Assembly (NCBI GenBank): GCA_035578905.1
Contig: JAQJVL010000004.1
Coordinates: forward strand, 587,501-651,500
DNA: 64,000 nucleotides
Direction: 5' to 3'
DNA from: Stictocephala bisonia
Taxonomy: Eukaryota > Arthropoda > Insecta > Hemiptera > Membracidae
How positions within the stretch are numbered: position 1 is the first letter of the stretch; each line of letters starts with the position of its first letter. Of this stretch, positions 47,863 through 59,800 are shown piece by piece. Below the pieces are notes generated by a model. The model was not told the origin of the DNA. It made no database searches and saw only the letters and a program-made list of their open reading frames with translations. A program made the position numbers and the translations under genes.

Positions 47863-48483
47863 TGGTGGATCCGGACAGATGGATAAATTCAGACAGATGG
47901 ATACCAGATGGATACATCCGGACAGATGGATACATTCGGACAGATGGATACATCCGGACAGATGGATACATCCGGACAGATGGATACATTCGGACAGATG
48001 GATACATCCGGACAGATGGATACATCCGGACAGATAGATACATCCGGACAGATGGATACATCCGGACAGATGGATACATCTGGACAGATGGATACATTCG
48101 GACAGATGGATACATCCGGACAGATGGATACATCAGAACAGATGAATACATCCGGACAGATGGATACATCCGGACAGATGGATACATTCGGACAGATGGA
48201 TATATCCGGACAGATGGATACATTCGGACAGATGGATACATCCGGACAGATGGATACATCCGGACAGATGGATACATCTGGACATATGGATACATTCGGA
48301 CAGATGGATACATCCGGACAGATGGATACATCAGAACAGATGAATACATCCGGACAGATGGATACATCTGGACAGATGGATACATTCGGACAGATGGATA
48401 CATCCGGACAGATGGATACATTCGGACAGATGGATATATCCGGACAGATGGATACATCCGGAAAGATGGATACATCCGGAGAG
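47863..48483. repeat. 18-bp minisatellite, about 34 units, 198-bp higher-order period
   Basis: The unit is GACAGATGGATACATCCG, with TTCG, TCTG and CAGAACAGATGAATAC variants. The CATCAGAACAGATGAATAC variant occurs at 48131 and 48329, 198 bp (11 units) apart, and its neighbours are copied as well. Because 18 is 6 codons, all frames on both strands stay open (about 200 codons each, periods such as GQMDTS and MYPSVR). These frames are artefacts; nothing marks one as the coding one. Confidence 0.97.
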
Positions 48484-48998
48484 TTCATCTGCGAACAATT
48501 TAAAAGCGGCCTGAAACATTACGCTTTATTAATGGTGCTGTTCAAGTGACCCATTAATTTTTTATCTATAACTTATTTTTGTCCTAAATAAGCAACATTT
48601 CAGGCATTTTATTTAGCCTAGATCGATAATTTTCCACTGTGCATTCGTTACAACCACAGAGTAGAAAGAGATCGCTTTCTTATGGCCGCAGTGAACGCTT
48701 AAGTGGCAGTTATAAATATCTTTACAGCAGTTATATTTACATCTTTATACATCTGCGGTAATATTTACTACGTTTATCCATGAGAATTTAGAGGGACTTA
48801 CAAGGTCTTGCCATCACATCGTATACTGGAGTAATAACTACTCGACACACATTTAGTGCCCTATTGGATGTGACCTCTGATTCCTTCTTCTCTGTGGTTA
48901 AAATCATACAACACGACGTGTTGACTTTGTTATGACCTATCTCGTAACCAAAATCATGGATTATCTTAGCTCAGACAGTGTATATCTATACAGAAACG
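48484..48998. other. unique DNA, no supported gene
   Basis: The plus-strand frame leaving the 18-bp array runs on to about 48549 and stops. No repeat or RNA gene is seen. Confidence 0.55.
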
Positions 48999-49208
48999 GA
49001 GCAGGGTAACCTGGTGGTTTGGGTATCTGAAGAGGTGGTCTGAGGTTTCGATCCCCGACTGACCTAATGGCTGATCTTCACACGCATTCACGTATCCATG
49101 GGACCGAGAACTAACAAGTGTACAAAAATAAGTTACAAGGTTATAATTTAGAAGCTCTAATTCACTACTAACAGACTATGGTGCCTTGGGAATTAAAAAA
49201 AAAAAAAA
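48999..49208 (+). mobile_element. tRNA-derived SINE with A-tail
   Basis: The head resembles a tRNA with an A-box-like GGGTAACCTGGTGG and the B box GGTTTCGATCCCCGACTGAC at about 49044-49063. The body is about 130 bp and the tail is 14 A (49195-49208). It is distinct in sequence from the SINE at 41515. No target-site duplication is obvious. Confidence 0.75.
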
Positions 49209-50127
49209 CTAGCTGTGTTTTTAAAATATAAAATAAAAGTTACTAACTATATTAATTTTGAATATGAACCAATTTAAATTAAAATAGACATCAAAAGTAA
49301 TGTGATTTGACGTGTAAATACATTATCCATAAATCGTCTATTTTAGACTACTATGGAGAAACTGGTAGAAGTATTTGTATAGACTCAACAAACTGCAAAG
49401 ACAATTTTTATTCTTTTAAATAACCGTTGTCAATCCACAAAATTATAAAAATTATAAGGATGAACAAACCAACAAGAATAAAGCACAAAGTAATCAACAC
49501 CTGTTAAAACCGTCTGCCTTAAGACATAATAACCTACAAAATTTGTTAATATAGGAATGAACACTATCGAACACTAACAGGAAAATTGAACACTCAGTTG
49601 AACATTTTAACATAGTAAAAACACTTTCCCCAATCCAGGAATGTAACTGATTTTCTCATTTCCAAGATTCAAGATTCAAATAATCTTTATTTCAACAGTT
49701 CAAGACTACATAATAGTGTCACTACAATCAATTATGCACATATACCTTACAAAAGGATCCACTTAAAGCACGTGTATATGTCAATAAATAATGAAACACC
49801 TACTACAAATCCAAATACAAGCATATTAACCTAATTGCCTACATACTATAGTTAAATATGCCAGAAATAAACTCCCCGACAATGTAAAGGCAACTCTCGT
49901 GCAGAAGTAATTTCACCTCACTGGAAAAAAAAGTCTGGAATCATTCGCTCTTATTTGGTCCGGAAGAGCGTTAACCGGAAGAGCGTTAAACAGTCCAGCA
50001 CCATTATAAGATAGATGACGTTGAAAAATGTGATTTATGAGGTAGTGTTTCGATTGTGTTAGCGAAAATTATAATTATGAGAAAGCTGGCGATCAAAAAG
50101 AGGGCGATTTCTTTTTGATCGCCAAAG
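49209..50127. other. AT-rich DNA, possible retroelement end and a small hairpin
   Basis: At 49664-49694 CAAGATTCAAGATTCAAATA and ATCTTTATTT resemble the end of an insect retroelement read backwards; weak. A hairpin at 50088-50123 pairs GGCGATCAAAAAG with CTTTTTGATCGCC across a 10-base loop, immediately left of the TA tract. Confidence 0.5.

Positions 50128-50204
<77 letters not shown>
50128..50204. repeat. TA microsatellite, about 77 bp
   Basis: Almost uninterrupted TA dinucleotides with one AA break near 50140. Confidence 0.95.
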
Positions 50205-50208
<4 letters not shown>

Positions 50209-52628
50209 TTAATATATTACTGCACTTGAAAGTTTTTCTGCAAGATGTCCTGCTAGATGACCTTCACCCGTAACAATGAATATATTGTTAATTACTTCGT
50301 ACAAATATAAACATTTACTCTCTATTCATTTTATTATAATTATTACTTTAACTTGTGTGTTTAGAGATTTTCATTGACGTCAAAATATTAAAACTATTTA
50401 TCATTTATGGTAGGCTGGAGTCAAAAATTTAAAAAAATGCTTTCTACTTGTTTCAGCTACAAGGTTGAATAAAACAGATCCATATTGTATTTCGAAAAGA
50501 ATGTTCTGAATAAAAATATTTCACTGAGCTCAGAATTCACGTCTTGACAAATCAAGAAGATGCATACGATAACCTTTTGGGAGGGGTTGGGAGAGAAGAG
50601 TTTATTCCTTTACGAGAAGGGGTGTTTCGATCTGACTTTTATATTTGAAAGAAACGAATTTTCTTTGAGAGTAAACTAACTAACTAGATTGCAAATGTAT
50701 ATTTAAAAAAAAATATATTTATTTTAAATTAACTTCTTAAGCATATTATTTGTGGTTTTAAATGGTGAAATATTTTTACTATATACGTATTAAATATTCG
50801 GGAAACATGGTCCCCAGAGTACTTGACTCTTTGCTAATAGAATCACAAAGTTGTAAAGTATTAATTTAAAAAATATAAATTTTTTAATACAATTGAAAGG
50901 TCGATTGGTTATATATACTAACATTACATAGCCGACGTATTCAGCTAAAAGTCTTAAATTTGTAGACTAAAAGGTGATTTGTAGTGGATTTATACATTTC
51001 TAGCCAACAGACTGATGTTCAAATTATTTGTATTCATTTTGCACTCTTTTCAATTTTGTATCGTATGATATTAAAAATATGTTTTATTTTAGAATATTTA
51101 TTTAAATGGATCAGATTTGTAATGCTTAATGCAATATGAAAAGAAATTAAAAATTCCTTCTTTAAAGGGGCAAAGTTGGTACTGTAAAGTCCTTGCTAAC
51201 ACTTAACCCCAAAATAATATGTGGATTGTATGCAGAAAGGCCAGAATTGTTATGTACATGGACATCTGAGAATAACATAAACCGGCATTCCAATGCTTGG
51301 ATGTTTTTCTAACAATCGAATCTTAATAAATCGAATCGGTGACTACGATAACAGAAATGAATTTTGTAAAAATGGATATTTTTAGTTAATATAATATATT
51401 GATGGAAATGGCTTAAACATAAATAATAAAAGTGTGGTGTTTGTTTGACCAACACTTCATAACCAGTGTCATTAAATTAATTAGTATTGCCGATTTAAAA
51501 AGTGTCTTCAGATCGTTTCCCTTTATTCGCACTTCATTTAACAACAGATGTTCCGCACAAAAGAAAAGACAGGATGGTGCTGCTATCTAGTGACTAAATG
51601 TGGAAGCTTTACAACTTTGTTCCTACAAGCAGAATATTTTCCATGTTCTTGGTCCGTGTATTTAGACTGGCTGCAACATTAACAACATTATTTTATTTAC
51701 TTTTTAATTAATCCATACCAGTTTTATCGTCTATCTTGACAGTTATTTGGTTGTTCTCAATGATTGTAAATTACTTGTTCAAGTTATTGTTTGTATCCAT
51801 GGTGATGCCATAAACCTTACATAATACATGTTACAACTAAAATATATAACATTATATATGAACTGAAATATCATGCTAAAGAATTAGATTTTTTGTGAAT
51901 ATTTATAATTGAGGAAACAATTTTAAATGGAAAACAAATTAATTATCTTAATTATTTTTTTATTCGTTAGATAAACAACTTCAATTTTCACTCTAAAACT
52001 AAAAAACCAATTTTATAGCTGTATTAAGGGAACTGTACACTTCTGTATTTCCCATATACTCTCCATAGTAACATATGGAATAATTATTCAAGCTGGTTTG
52101 CTCCTAATTTCTGAAATTTTTACCACTATGTTCTTACACGGCTATACACATTTTAGACCTATATCTATTACATATCTGAACATTTAAAAATATATATACA
52201 TGTTTTAATAGAATGTGTATATTGTTAACAATATTTGAATATTTTTAGTCATTGCAAGAACGTATTTGTATATACAAACAAAATCAAAGTTTCCCCAGTA
52301 CTATAAGTATCCGATAAACAAATCCTGAAGATTTGAATTAAACAGCTCATGTGGTTTTTGATAAATTGTACCTTATACCCGAAAAACAGGACTTTATCCC
52401 CAAATAACTACAAGCTAGGCCTAAAAATAAACTACACATACATTATTTAGAATATTCCAGATCACATTATAAAAAACAACAATAAACCAATTTTACTATT
52501 ACCAACTGTCTGCATATTGCAGATTAGCCAACAGAAAAAACAAAATTAATGGGTACTATTAGTTTGCTGTTGCAGTTGTTATATTATACGAAGTAAAGTT
52601 GTAAATTTACAATTTTCATTTTACAATT

Positions 52629-52629
<1 letters not shown>
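50205..52629. other. AT-rich unique DNA, no supported gene
   Basis: No open frame of note, no RNA gene and no match to the arrays or to blocks A and B was recognised. Confidence 0.55.
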
Positions 52630-52666
<37 letters not shown>

Positions 52667-52674
52667 TCATAACT
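52630..52674. repeat. 45-T homopolymer
   Basis: Uninterrupted T run, possibly the tail of a minus-strand retroinsertion. Confidence 0.9.
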
Positions 52675-53366
52675 TACTAAAAGCATCTTCAAATACAAAT
52701 AATGTATATTTCCTTCATGTTCAAAATGAAACAACAAAATTAAAAATTAAATTTTATATGCAGTTTTTCATCTTTTCTAACAAGAATACTAAGTATGATT
52801 TTGACCTATCTTGGCCAAAATTAGTGAAATTGACAAAGTACGTCATTATATCTTATCTCACCTATTGGTTAGGAAAGACCAGGTGTTCTATGGATTCTAC
52901 TGATCTAAGATCCGTATAATTTAACTTAAATACGGACTCCCAGGTTATTCTGGATGGCAAAACTAGACACTAAATCTCACTATTCCTTAAACCTTATGTT
53001 ACTGATACTTCTGATCAATAATAGTCTTTGTAGCTACCAGATAATTCTTATTTTGCAGTTATACCTTGTGTAATTTTGATTAACATTGTGAGGGTCAAAA
53101 TTAAACAGTACAAGTAAACGTCACACAACACAAATTTATTACAATATAAGCACAAAATGCACAAATATATTACAATACAAGTACAAAATGCACAAATATT
53201 ATGGTAATCGATATCGGTGAACCACGTTCACCTTCCTCAGACCAGAGGGATTCACAAAAGAATCCCCCACAAAAGAATGATTCTTTTGTGAATCCCTCTG
53301 GGGATTCACATAATATGTACCAACACGTATTATGCTAATTAAAAAACTATTTCAAAATTAAACTAA
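52675..53366. other. AT-rich DNA with a dispersed repeat and a perfect hairpin
   Basis: 53107-53205 is the second copy of the 7077-7160 repeat, with ATTACAATATAAGCACAAAA and ATTACAATACAAGTACAAAA sub-units. 53242-53264 (CCAGAGGGATTCACAAAAG, then AATC) pairs perfectly with 53279-53301 across a 14-base loop. GGGGATTCACA after the right arm repeats part of the arm again. Confidence 0.8.
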
Positions 53367-53946
53367 AATGGTAAAATGCCAGTAGCATGCCAGTTAGTGT
53401 TATATTTACGTCTCAGCTTACAGCTGTCTTCCGTTCCAGTGACTCGCGTCAATATTCAACTAGAATGGTAAAATCCCAGAAGTATGCCAGTTAGTGTTAT
53501 ATTTACGTCTCAGATTACAGCTGTCTTCCGTTCCAGTGACTCGCGTCAATATTCAACTAGAATGGTAAAATCCCAGAAGTATGCCAGTTAGTGTTATATT
53601 TACGTCTCAGATTACAGCTGTCTTCCGTTCCAGTGACTCTCGTTAATATTCAACTACAATGGTAAAATCCCAGTTGCATGCCAGTTAATGTTATATTTAC
53701 GTCTCAGCTAACAGCTGTCTTCCATTCTAGTGACTCTCGTCAATATTCAACTACAATGGTATAATCCCAGTTGCATGCCAGTTAATGTTATATTTACGTC
53801 TCAGCTAACAGCTGTCTTCCATTCTAGTGACTCTCGTCAATATTCAACTACAATGGTAAAATCCCAGTTGCATGCCAGTTAATGTTATATTTACGTCTCA
53901 GATTACAGCTGTCGTCCGTTCCAGCAACTCTCCTCAATATTCCCAA
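53367..53946. repeat. 97-bp tandem repeat, six units
   Basis: AATGGTAAAA or AATGGTATAA starts units at 53367, 53464, 53561, 53658, 53755 and 53852, exactly 97 bp apart. Shared cores are ATGCCAGTTAGTGTTATATT, TACGTCTCAG and ACAGCTGTCTTCCGTTCCAG. Units 2-3 resemble each other most, as do 4-6. The last unit decays after CAGCAACTC. Confidence 0.97.
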
Positions 53947-54235
53947 CCGGGGATTACTGTGCCAAGATCATTGACCGAGTCCTTATATGTACTTAGTTAC
54001 TTTTGGTTACATTAGATTATAACTCATTCTTTGACGACATATAACTTGCCAAGTCTTACAGCGATATTTTTGCAGTTCTAACTATGTATGTATAGGGGTG
54101 ATGACGGAAAAGTACCGATTGATCTACAACAAATAATGTAACAAGTATTTATGGATATCCCATGAGATGACTTGACGGGAAGCCATGTGTCTTGACAGAA
54201 TTGTACGTCTTGTAAACGGGCCTACTTATCCATCC

Positions 54236-54850
54236 GAAATGCTTCTGACAGCCTACCCATCCATGTAACACACTTTTTGACACGACCACCCAACCATCTT
54301 CTTGTCAAGCCTAACCATCCATCCAAGATACGTCTTAAGCCTAGTTCCCACGGCCATTGTTTTCGCAGACATCAGGCGGCCCGATGTCGGTATACGGATA
54401 GCGTGTTGCCTGTATATCATCACACAGGACCATTCCTACGGCCCATGACCTGTGCAGGCGTCGCAGCTTAATACTCCATTTCCGACCACAGACCTTGTTA
54501 GTGCCGCCTCTTTTCCCATTTTGTACGGGACCTGTTCAACCGCCCGGGACGGCCTGTCCGCACGTCAGGCGTACACAGGCAAGCTGTTTCTATGGCCTGT
54601 TATCTGGTAGACGGCAGACGAGGCCTTACGGACAGCAGGCCGTTGGGACTAGGCTTTAACAGGCCTATTCATTCCTCCAACACACGAATTGACGGGACCA
54701 CCCGTCCACCCAACACACTTCTTGTCAAGCCTAACCATCCATCCAAGACACGTTTCAACAAACCTACTCATCCTTCCAACTCACGAATTGACGGGACCAC
54801 CCATTCATCCAACACACTTCTTGACAGGCCTACCCATCCATTGTTATAAC
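54236..54850. repeat. ~33-bp minisatellite split by a transposon
   Basis: The units are built on CATCCATCCAAGACACGT and CTTGACAGGCCTACC, with TTGACGGGACCACC variants. They lie at 54236-54338 and 54656-54850. The C-rich CCACCCATCC half recalls the 35- and 36-bp arrays elsewhere in the window. Frames of 64, 85 and 128 codons overlapping this array are not called; the 128-codon frame starts at TTG. Confidence 0.85.
54339..54655. mobile_element. 317-bp GC-rich MITE inserted in the ~33-bp array, TTAA or TAA target
   Basis: The ends are inverted: GCCTAGTTCCCACGGCC on the left, and on the right the complement AGCCTAGTCCCAACGGCC. TTAA stands at 54335-54338 and 54656-54659. Joining the flanks (ATACGTCTTAA and TTAACAGGCCTA) with one target copy recreates a normal array unit, so the insertion is clean. 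The TTCCYACGGCC motif recurs inside (about 54432; a variant at about 54586), giving a nested look. Class is undecided between TTAA-type and TWA-type superfamilies. Confidence 0.85.
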
Positions 54851-56188
54851 ATAGATAAGACCCATCCACATTATACAATATACGTCTTAGCTGGCCTAGC
54901 CAACAACAAACCAACGGCGTTTGTTGTATTAATACCTCGGCGCTTAAAACGTGATTCAGCTACCTCAATGTACTGCGGGATTTATCACAGGACTTGTGAA
55001 GGCGCTATTGTCCTTACCACTTATAAACCAATACACTATGATATAAAACTTCTTAATTCTTACCCTAGAAACTAACTTATGTTACCAAACTGTAAACATA
55101 TGTATTGATGTTTACTTTAGCTTTTACTTAACTTTAGCAAGATTTACAAAACTTGTTAACCTACCTTACTAGATGACTGACTCTAGATATGTCACACTTA
55201 CCAACTTAACTTACATACGCGTACGACTAACTTGACGATTCTACTAATTGACTAAGTACTATTGGCCATTGTTTTAGCTCAATTTTCAAGAGTCACATAG
55301 GTGTAACTTGACCCCCCCCCTCCTCCCCCATTACATGTAAATATTACTAATCTCCGGGTGCCACTCTTAATTACACAGGCCTTAAACTTCCGACTATCCA
55401 TTTTAAGTGGGAAGATGATTTTACTCACACCTTTCTTGCAAAGATCTAAATGGAAAAACAAAATACAGTTACTGTTTAAATAATGAGCAGCAAAGGTATC
55501 ATGTAAAATGTAAATACCACCATGACATTAATTTCGTCAAATAAGACAATTAGAAACTGGGGAAAATAATAAGGAAGTATAATGTGTGGAGCTGGCCAAT
55601 AGAAATAGAAAATAATTTAAAATTATACAGTTTGACCATAGTTATTGTTTTATTAGTGAATAAATTACTCTTCATTTGTGGACTTTTCCTAAACTTTCAA
55701 TTGTCTGTGTTTCCAATTGCTGTTAGTGGAATAACCTATTGTCATTTTTTGAGATAAGACTTGACAACTATAATTTGTTTTTTATTATTTATGTGGGAAT
55801 AATACGAAGTTATACCATTTAATTATTGTTTTCTCAACAAATAAAATTATTTATATTTGTTTTAACGTTATTTTCACTAAAAGGGCCATTAAAGATTTTG
55901 TATTTCATATCAGAAATGTTTTTCAAAGTCATATATTTACTTATTTTGAAACGTGACCTCTAAAACATTCTTTACATTACATACTGCATAAATAACATCA
56001 CAATGCACTTCGACTGTTTTCGACTTCCCTAGTTTATTAGATATGTTATCGTGGTGTTCAAAGTTTTACAACTTGTATCATGCATTTAGCTTCGTTATAA
56101 ACTCCTTTGTCACTGTTCCATAAAAACGGTGTTTTACTCACCATGTGCTGTAAATTTAGTAATTCCTTTTCCATCAAAAATGTCATTG
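54851..56188. other. AT-rich unique DNA, no supported gene
   Basis: A C-rich tract lies at 55312-55329. The minus-strand frame at 55279-55461 runs through this tract and has no domain. Nothing else recognised. Confidence 0.55.
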
Positions 56189-56745
56189 TTTTTAAGTTAG
56201 TGGGAGGGCCTTCAATGTCATTCATTTGTGAGTGAGTGGAAGTGTCTTCAACGTCATTCATTTGTGTTATAGTGGAAGGTTCTTCAACGTTATTCATTTG
56301 TGAGTGAGTAAGAGGGTTATCAACGTCATTCATTTGTGAGTGAGTTTGAGGGTCTTCAGTGTCATTCATTGTTCAGTGAATGGGTGGGTCTTCAACGTTA
56401 TTCATTTGTGAGTGAGTTAGAGGGTTATCAACGTCATTCATTTGTGAGTGAGTTTGAGGGTCTTCAGTGTCATTCATTGTTCAGTGAATGGGTGGGTCTT
56501 CAACGTTATTCATTTGTGAGTGAGTTGGAGAGTTATCAACTTTATTCATTTGTGAGTGAGTTTGAGGGTCTTCAATGTCATTCATTTTTCAGTGAGTGGG
56601 TGGGTCTTCAACGTTATTCATTTGTGAGTGAGTTGGAGGGTCTTCAATGGCATTCATTTTTCAGTGAGTGGGAGCGTCTTCAACGTCATTCATTTGTGAG
56701 TGAGTGGGAGGGTCTTTAACGTCATTAATTTTGAATGAGTGGTAT
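56189..56745. repeat. 36-bp minisatellite (third type), about 15 units, 108-bp higher-order period
   Basis: The unit is GAGTGAGTGGGAGGGTCTTC followed by AACGTCATTCATTTGT. The variant TTTGAGGGTCTTCA occurs at 56345, 56453 and 56561, a 108-bp trimer. A 12-residue protein period keeps a 127-codon plus-strand frame open (56336-56719), which is an artefact. GTGGGAGGGTCTTCAA aligns with GTGGGAGGGCTTTATTA at 20641, which in turn aligns with the 4041-4347 unit, so the arrays may be related. Confidence 0.95.
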
Positions 56746-56809
56746 TGTCATGGGTTTTTTTCTTTCGGTTGAACTCTCTATCAACACTCCCTCATTTAAT
56801 ACGTATATG

Positions 56810-59800
56810 ATGGTATAACAACACTATCACCCACCCTGTCTTGATGCACAAGGTATAACTAGATGCCTCACTCACCCTGCCTTAATGCACATGGTATAAC
56901 TAGATGGCTCACTCACCCTGCATTGATGCACAAGGTATAACTAGATGGCTCACTCACCCTGCCTTGATGCACATGGTATAACTAGATGGCTCAACCACCC
57001 TGCCTTGATGCACATGGTATAACTAGATGGCTCACTCACCCTGCCTTGATGCACATGGTATAACTAGATGGCTCAATCACCCTGCCTTGATGCACATGGT
57101 ATAACTAGATAGCTCAACCACCCTGCCTTGATGCACATGGTATAACTAGATGGCTCAACCACCCTGCCTTGATGCACATGGTATAACTAGATGGCTCAAC
57201 CACCCTGCCTTGATGCACATGGTATAACTAGATGGCTCAATCACCCTGCCTTGATGCACATGGTATAACTAGATGGCTCAACCACCCTGCCTTGATCCAC
57301 ATGGTATAACTAGATGGCTCAACTACCCTGCCTTGATGCAAATGGTATAACTAGATGGCTCACCTACACTGCCTTGATGCACATGGTATAACTAGATGGC
57401 TCAACCACCCTGCCTTGATGCACATGGTATAACTAGATGGCTCAACCACCCTGCCTTGATGCACATGGTATAACTAGATGGTTCAACCACCCTGCCTTAA
57501 TGCACATGGTATAACAAGATGGCTCAACCACCCTGCCTTGATGCACATGGTATAACTAGATGGCTCAACCACCCTGCCTTGATGCACATAGTATAACTAG
57601 ATGGCTCAACCACCCTGCCTTAATGCACATGGTATAACTAGATGGCTCACCTACACTGCCTTGATGCACATGATATAACTAAATGGCTCAACCACCCTGC
57701 CTTGATGCCCATGGTATAACTAGATGGCTAAACCACCCTGCCTTAATGCACATGGTATAACTAGATGGCTCAACCACCCTGCCTTGATGCACATGGTATA
57801 ACTAAATGGCTCAACCACCCTGCCTTGATGCACATGGTATAACTAGATGGCTCACCTACACTGCCTTGATGCACATGGTATAACTAGATGGCTCAACCAC
57901 CCTGCCTTGATGCACATGGTATAACTAGATGGCTCACCTACACTGCCTTGATGCACATGGTATAACTAGATGGCTCAACCACCCTGCCTTGATGCAAATG
58001 GTATAACTAGATGGCTCACCTACACTGCCTTGATGCACATGGTATAACTAGATGGCTCAACCATCCTGCCTTGATGCACATGGTATAACTAGATGGCTCA
58101 CCTACACTGCCTTGATGCACATGGTATAACTAGATGGCTCACCTACACTGACTTGATACCCATGGTATAACTAGATGGCTCACCTACACTGCCTTGATGC
58201 ACATCGTATAACTAGATGGCTCAACCACCCTGCCTTGATGCACATGGTATAACTAGATGGCTCACCTACACTGCCTTGATGCACATGGTATAACTAGATG
58301 GCTCACCTACACTGCCTTGATGCACATGGTATAACTAGATGGCTCAACCACCCTGCCTTGATGCACATGGTATAACTAGATATCTCAACCACCCTGCCTT
58401 GATGCACATGGTATAACTAGATGGCTCACCTACACTGCCTTGATGCACATGGTATAACTAGATGGCTCAACCACCCTGCCTTAATGCACATGGTATAACT
58501 ATATGGCTCACCTACACTGCCTTGATGCACATGGTATAACTAGATGGCTCAACCACCCTGCCTTGATGCAAATGGTATAACTAGATGGCTCACCAACACT
58601 GCCTTGATGCACATGGTATAACTAGATGGCTCAACCACCCTGCCTTGATGCACATGGTATAACTAGATGGCTCACCTACACTGACTTGATGCACATGGTA
58701 TAACTAGATGGCTCACCTACACTGCCTTGATGCACATGGTATAACTAGATAGCTGAACCTCCCTGCCTTGATGCACATGGTATAACTAGATGGCTCACCT
58801 ACACTGACTTGATGCACATGGTATAACTAGATGGCTCAACCTCCCTGCCTTGATGCACATGGTATAACTAGATGGCTCACCTACACTGCCTTGATGCACA
58901 TGGTATAACTAGATGGCTCAACCACCCTGCCTTGATGCACATGGTATAACTAGATGGCTCAACCACCCTGCCTTGATGCACATGGTATAACTAGATGGCT
59001 CAAACACCCTGCCTTGATGCAAATGGTATAACTAGATGGCTCACCTACACTGCCTTGATGCACATGGTATAACTAGATGGCTCAACCACCCTGCCTTGAT
59101 GCACATGGTATAACTAGATGGCTCACCTACACTGCCTTGATGCACATGGTATAACTAGATAACTCACCTACACTGCCTTGATGCACATGGTATAACTAGA
59201 TGGCTCATCCACCCTGCCTTGATGCACATGGTATAACTAGATGGCTCACCTACACTTCCTTGATGCACATGGTATAACTAGATGGCTCAACCACCCTGCC
59301 TTGATGCACATGGTATAACAAGAAGGCTCAAAAACACTGCCTTGATGCACATGGTATTACTAGATGGCTCACCTACACTGCCTTGATGCACATGGTATAA
59401 CTTAATGGCTCAACCATTCTGCCTTGATGCACATGGTATAACTAGATGGCTCACCTACACTGCCTTGATGCACATGGTATAACTAGATGGCTCAACCACC
59501 CTGCCTTGATGCACATGGTATAACTAGATGGCTCACCTACACTGCCTTGATGCACATGGTATAACTAGATGGCTCACCTACACTGCCTTGATGCACATGG
59601 TATAACTAGATGGCTCACCTACACTGCCTTGATGCACATGGTATAACTAGATGGCTCAACCACCCTGCCTTGATGCACATGGTATAACTAGATGGCTCAC
59701 CTACACTGCCTTGATGCACATGGTATAACTAGATGGCTCAACCACCCTGCCTTGATGCAAATGGTATAACTAGATGGCTCACCTACACTGCCTTGATGCA

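Noticed and set aside
47816..48549. Five ~200-codon frames on both strands
   Set aside because: An 18-bp period keeps every frame open; no start, splice or codon signal separates one from the others.
56336..56719. 127-codon plus-strand frame with 12-residue repeats
   Set aside because: It is the 36-bp array read as codons.
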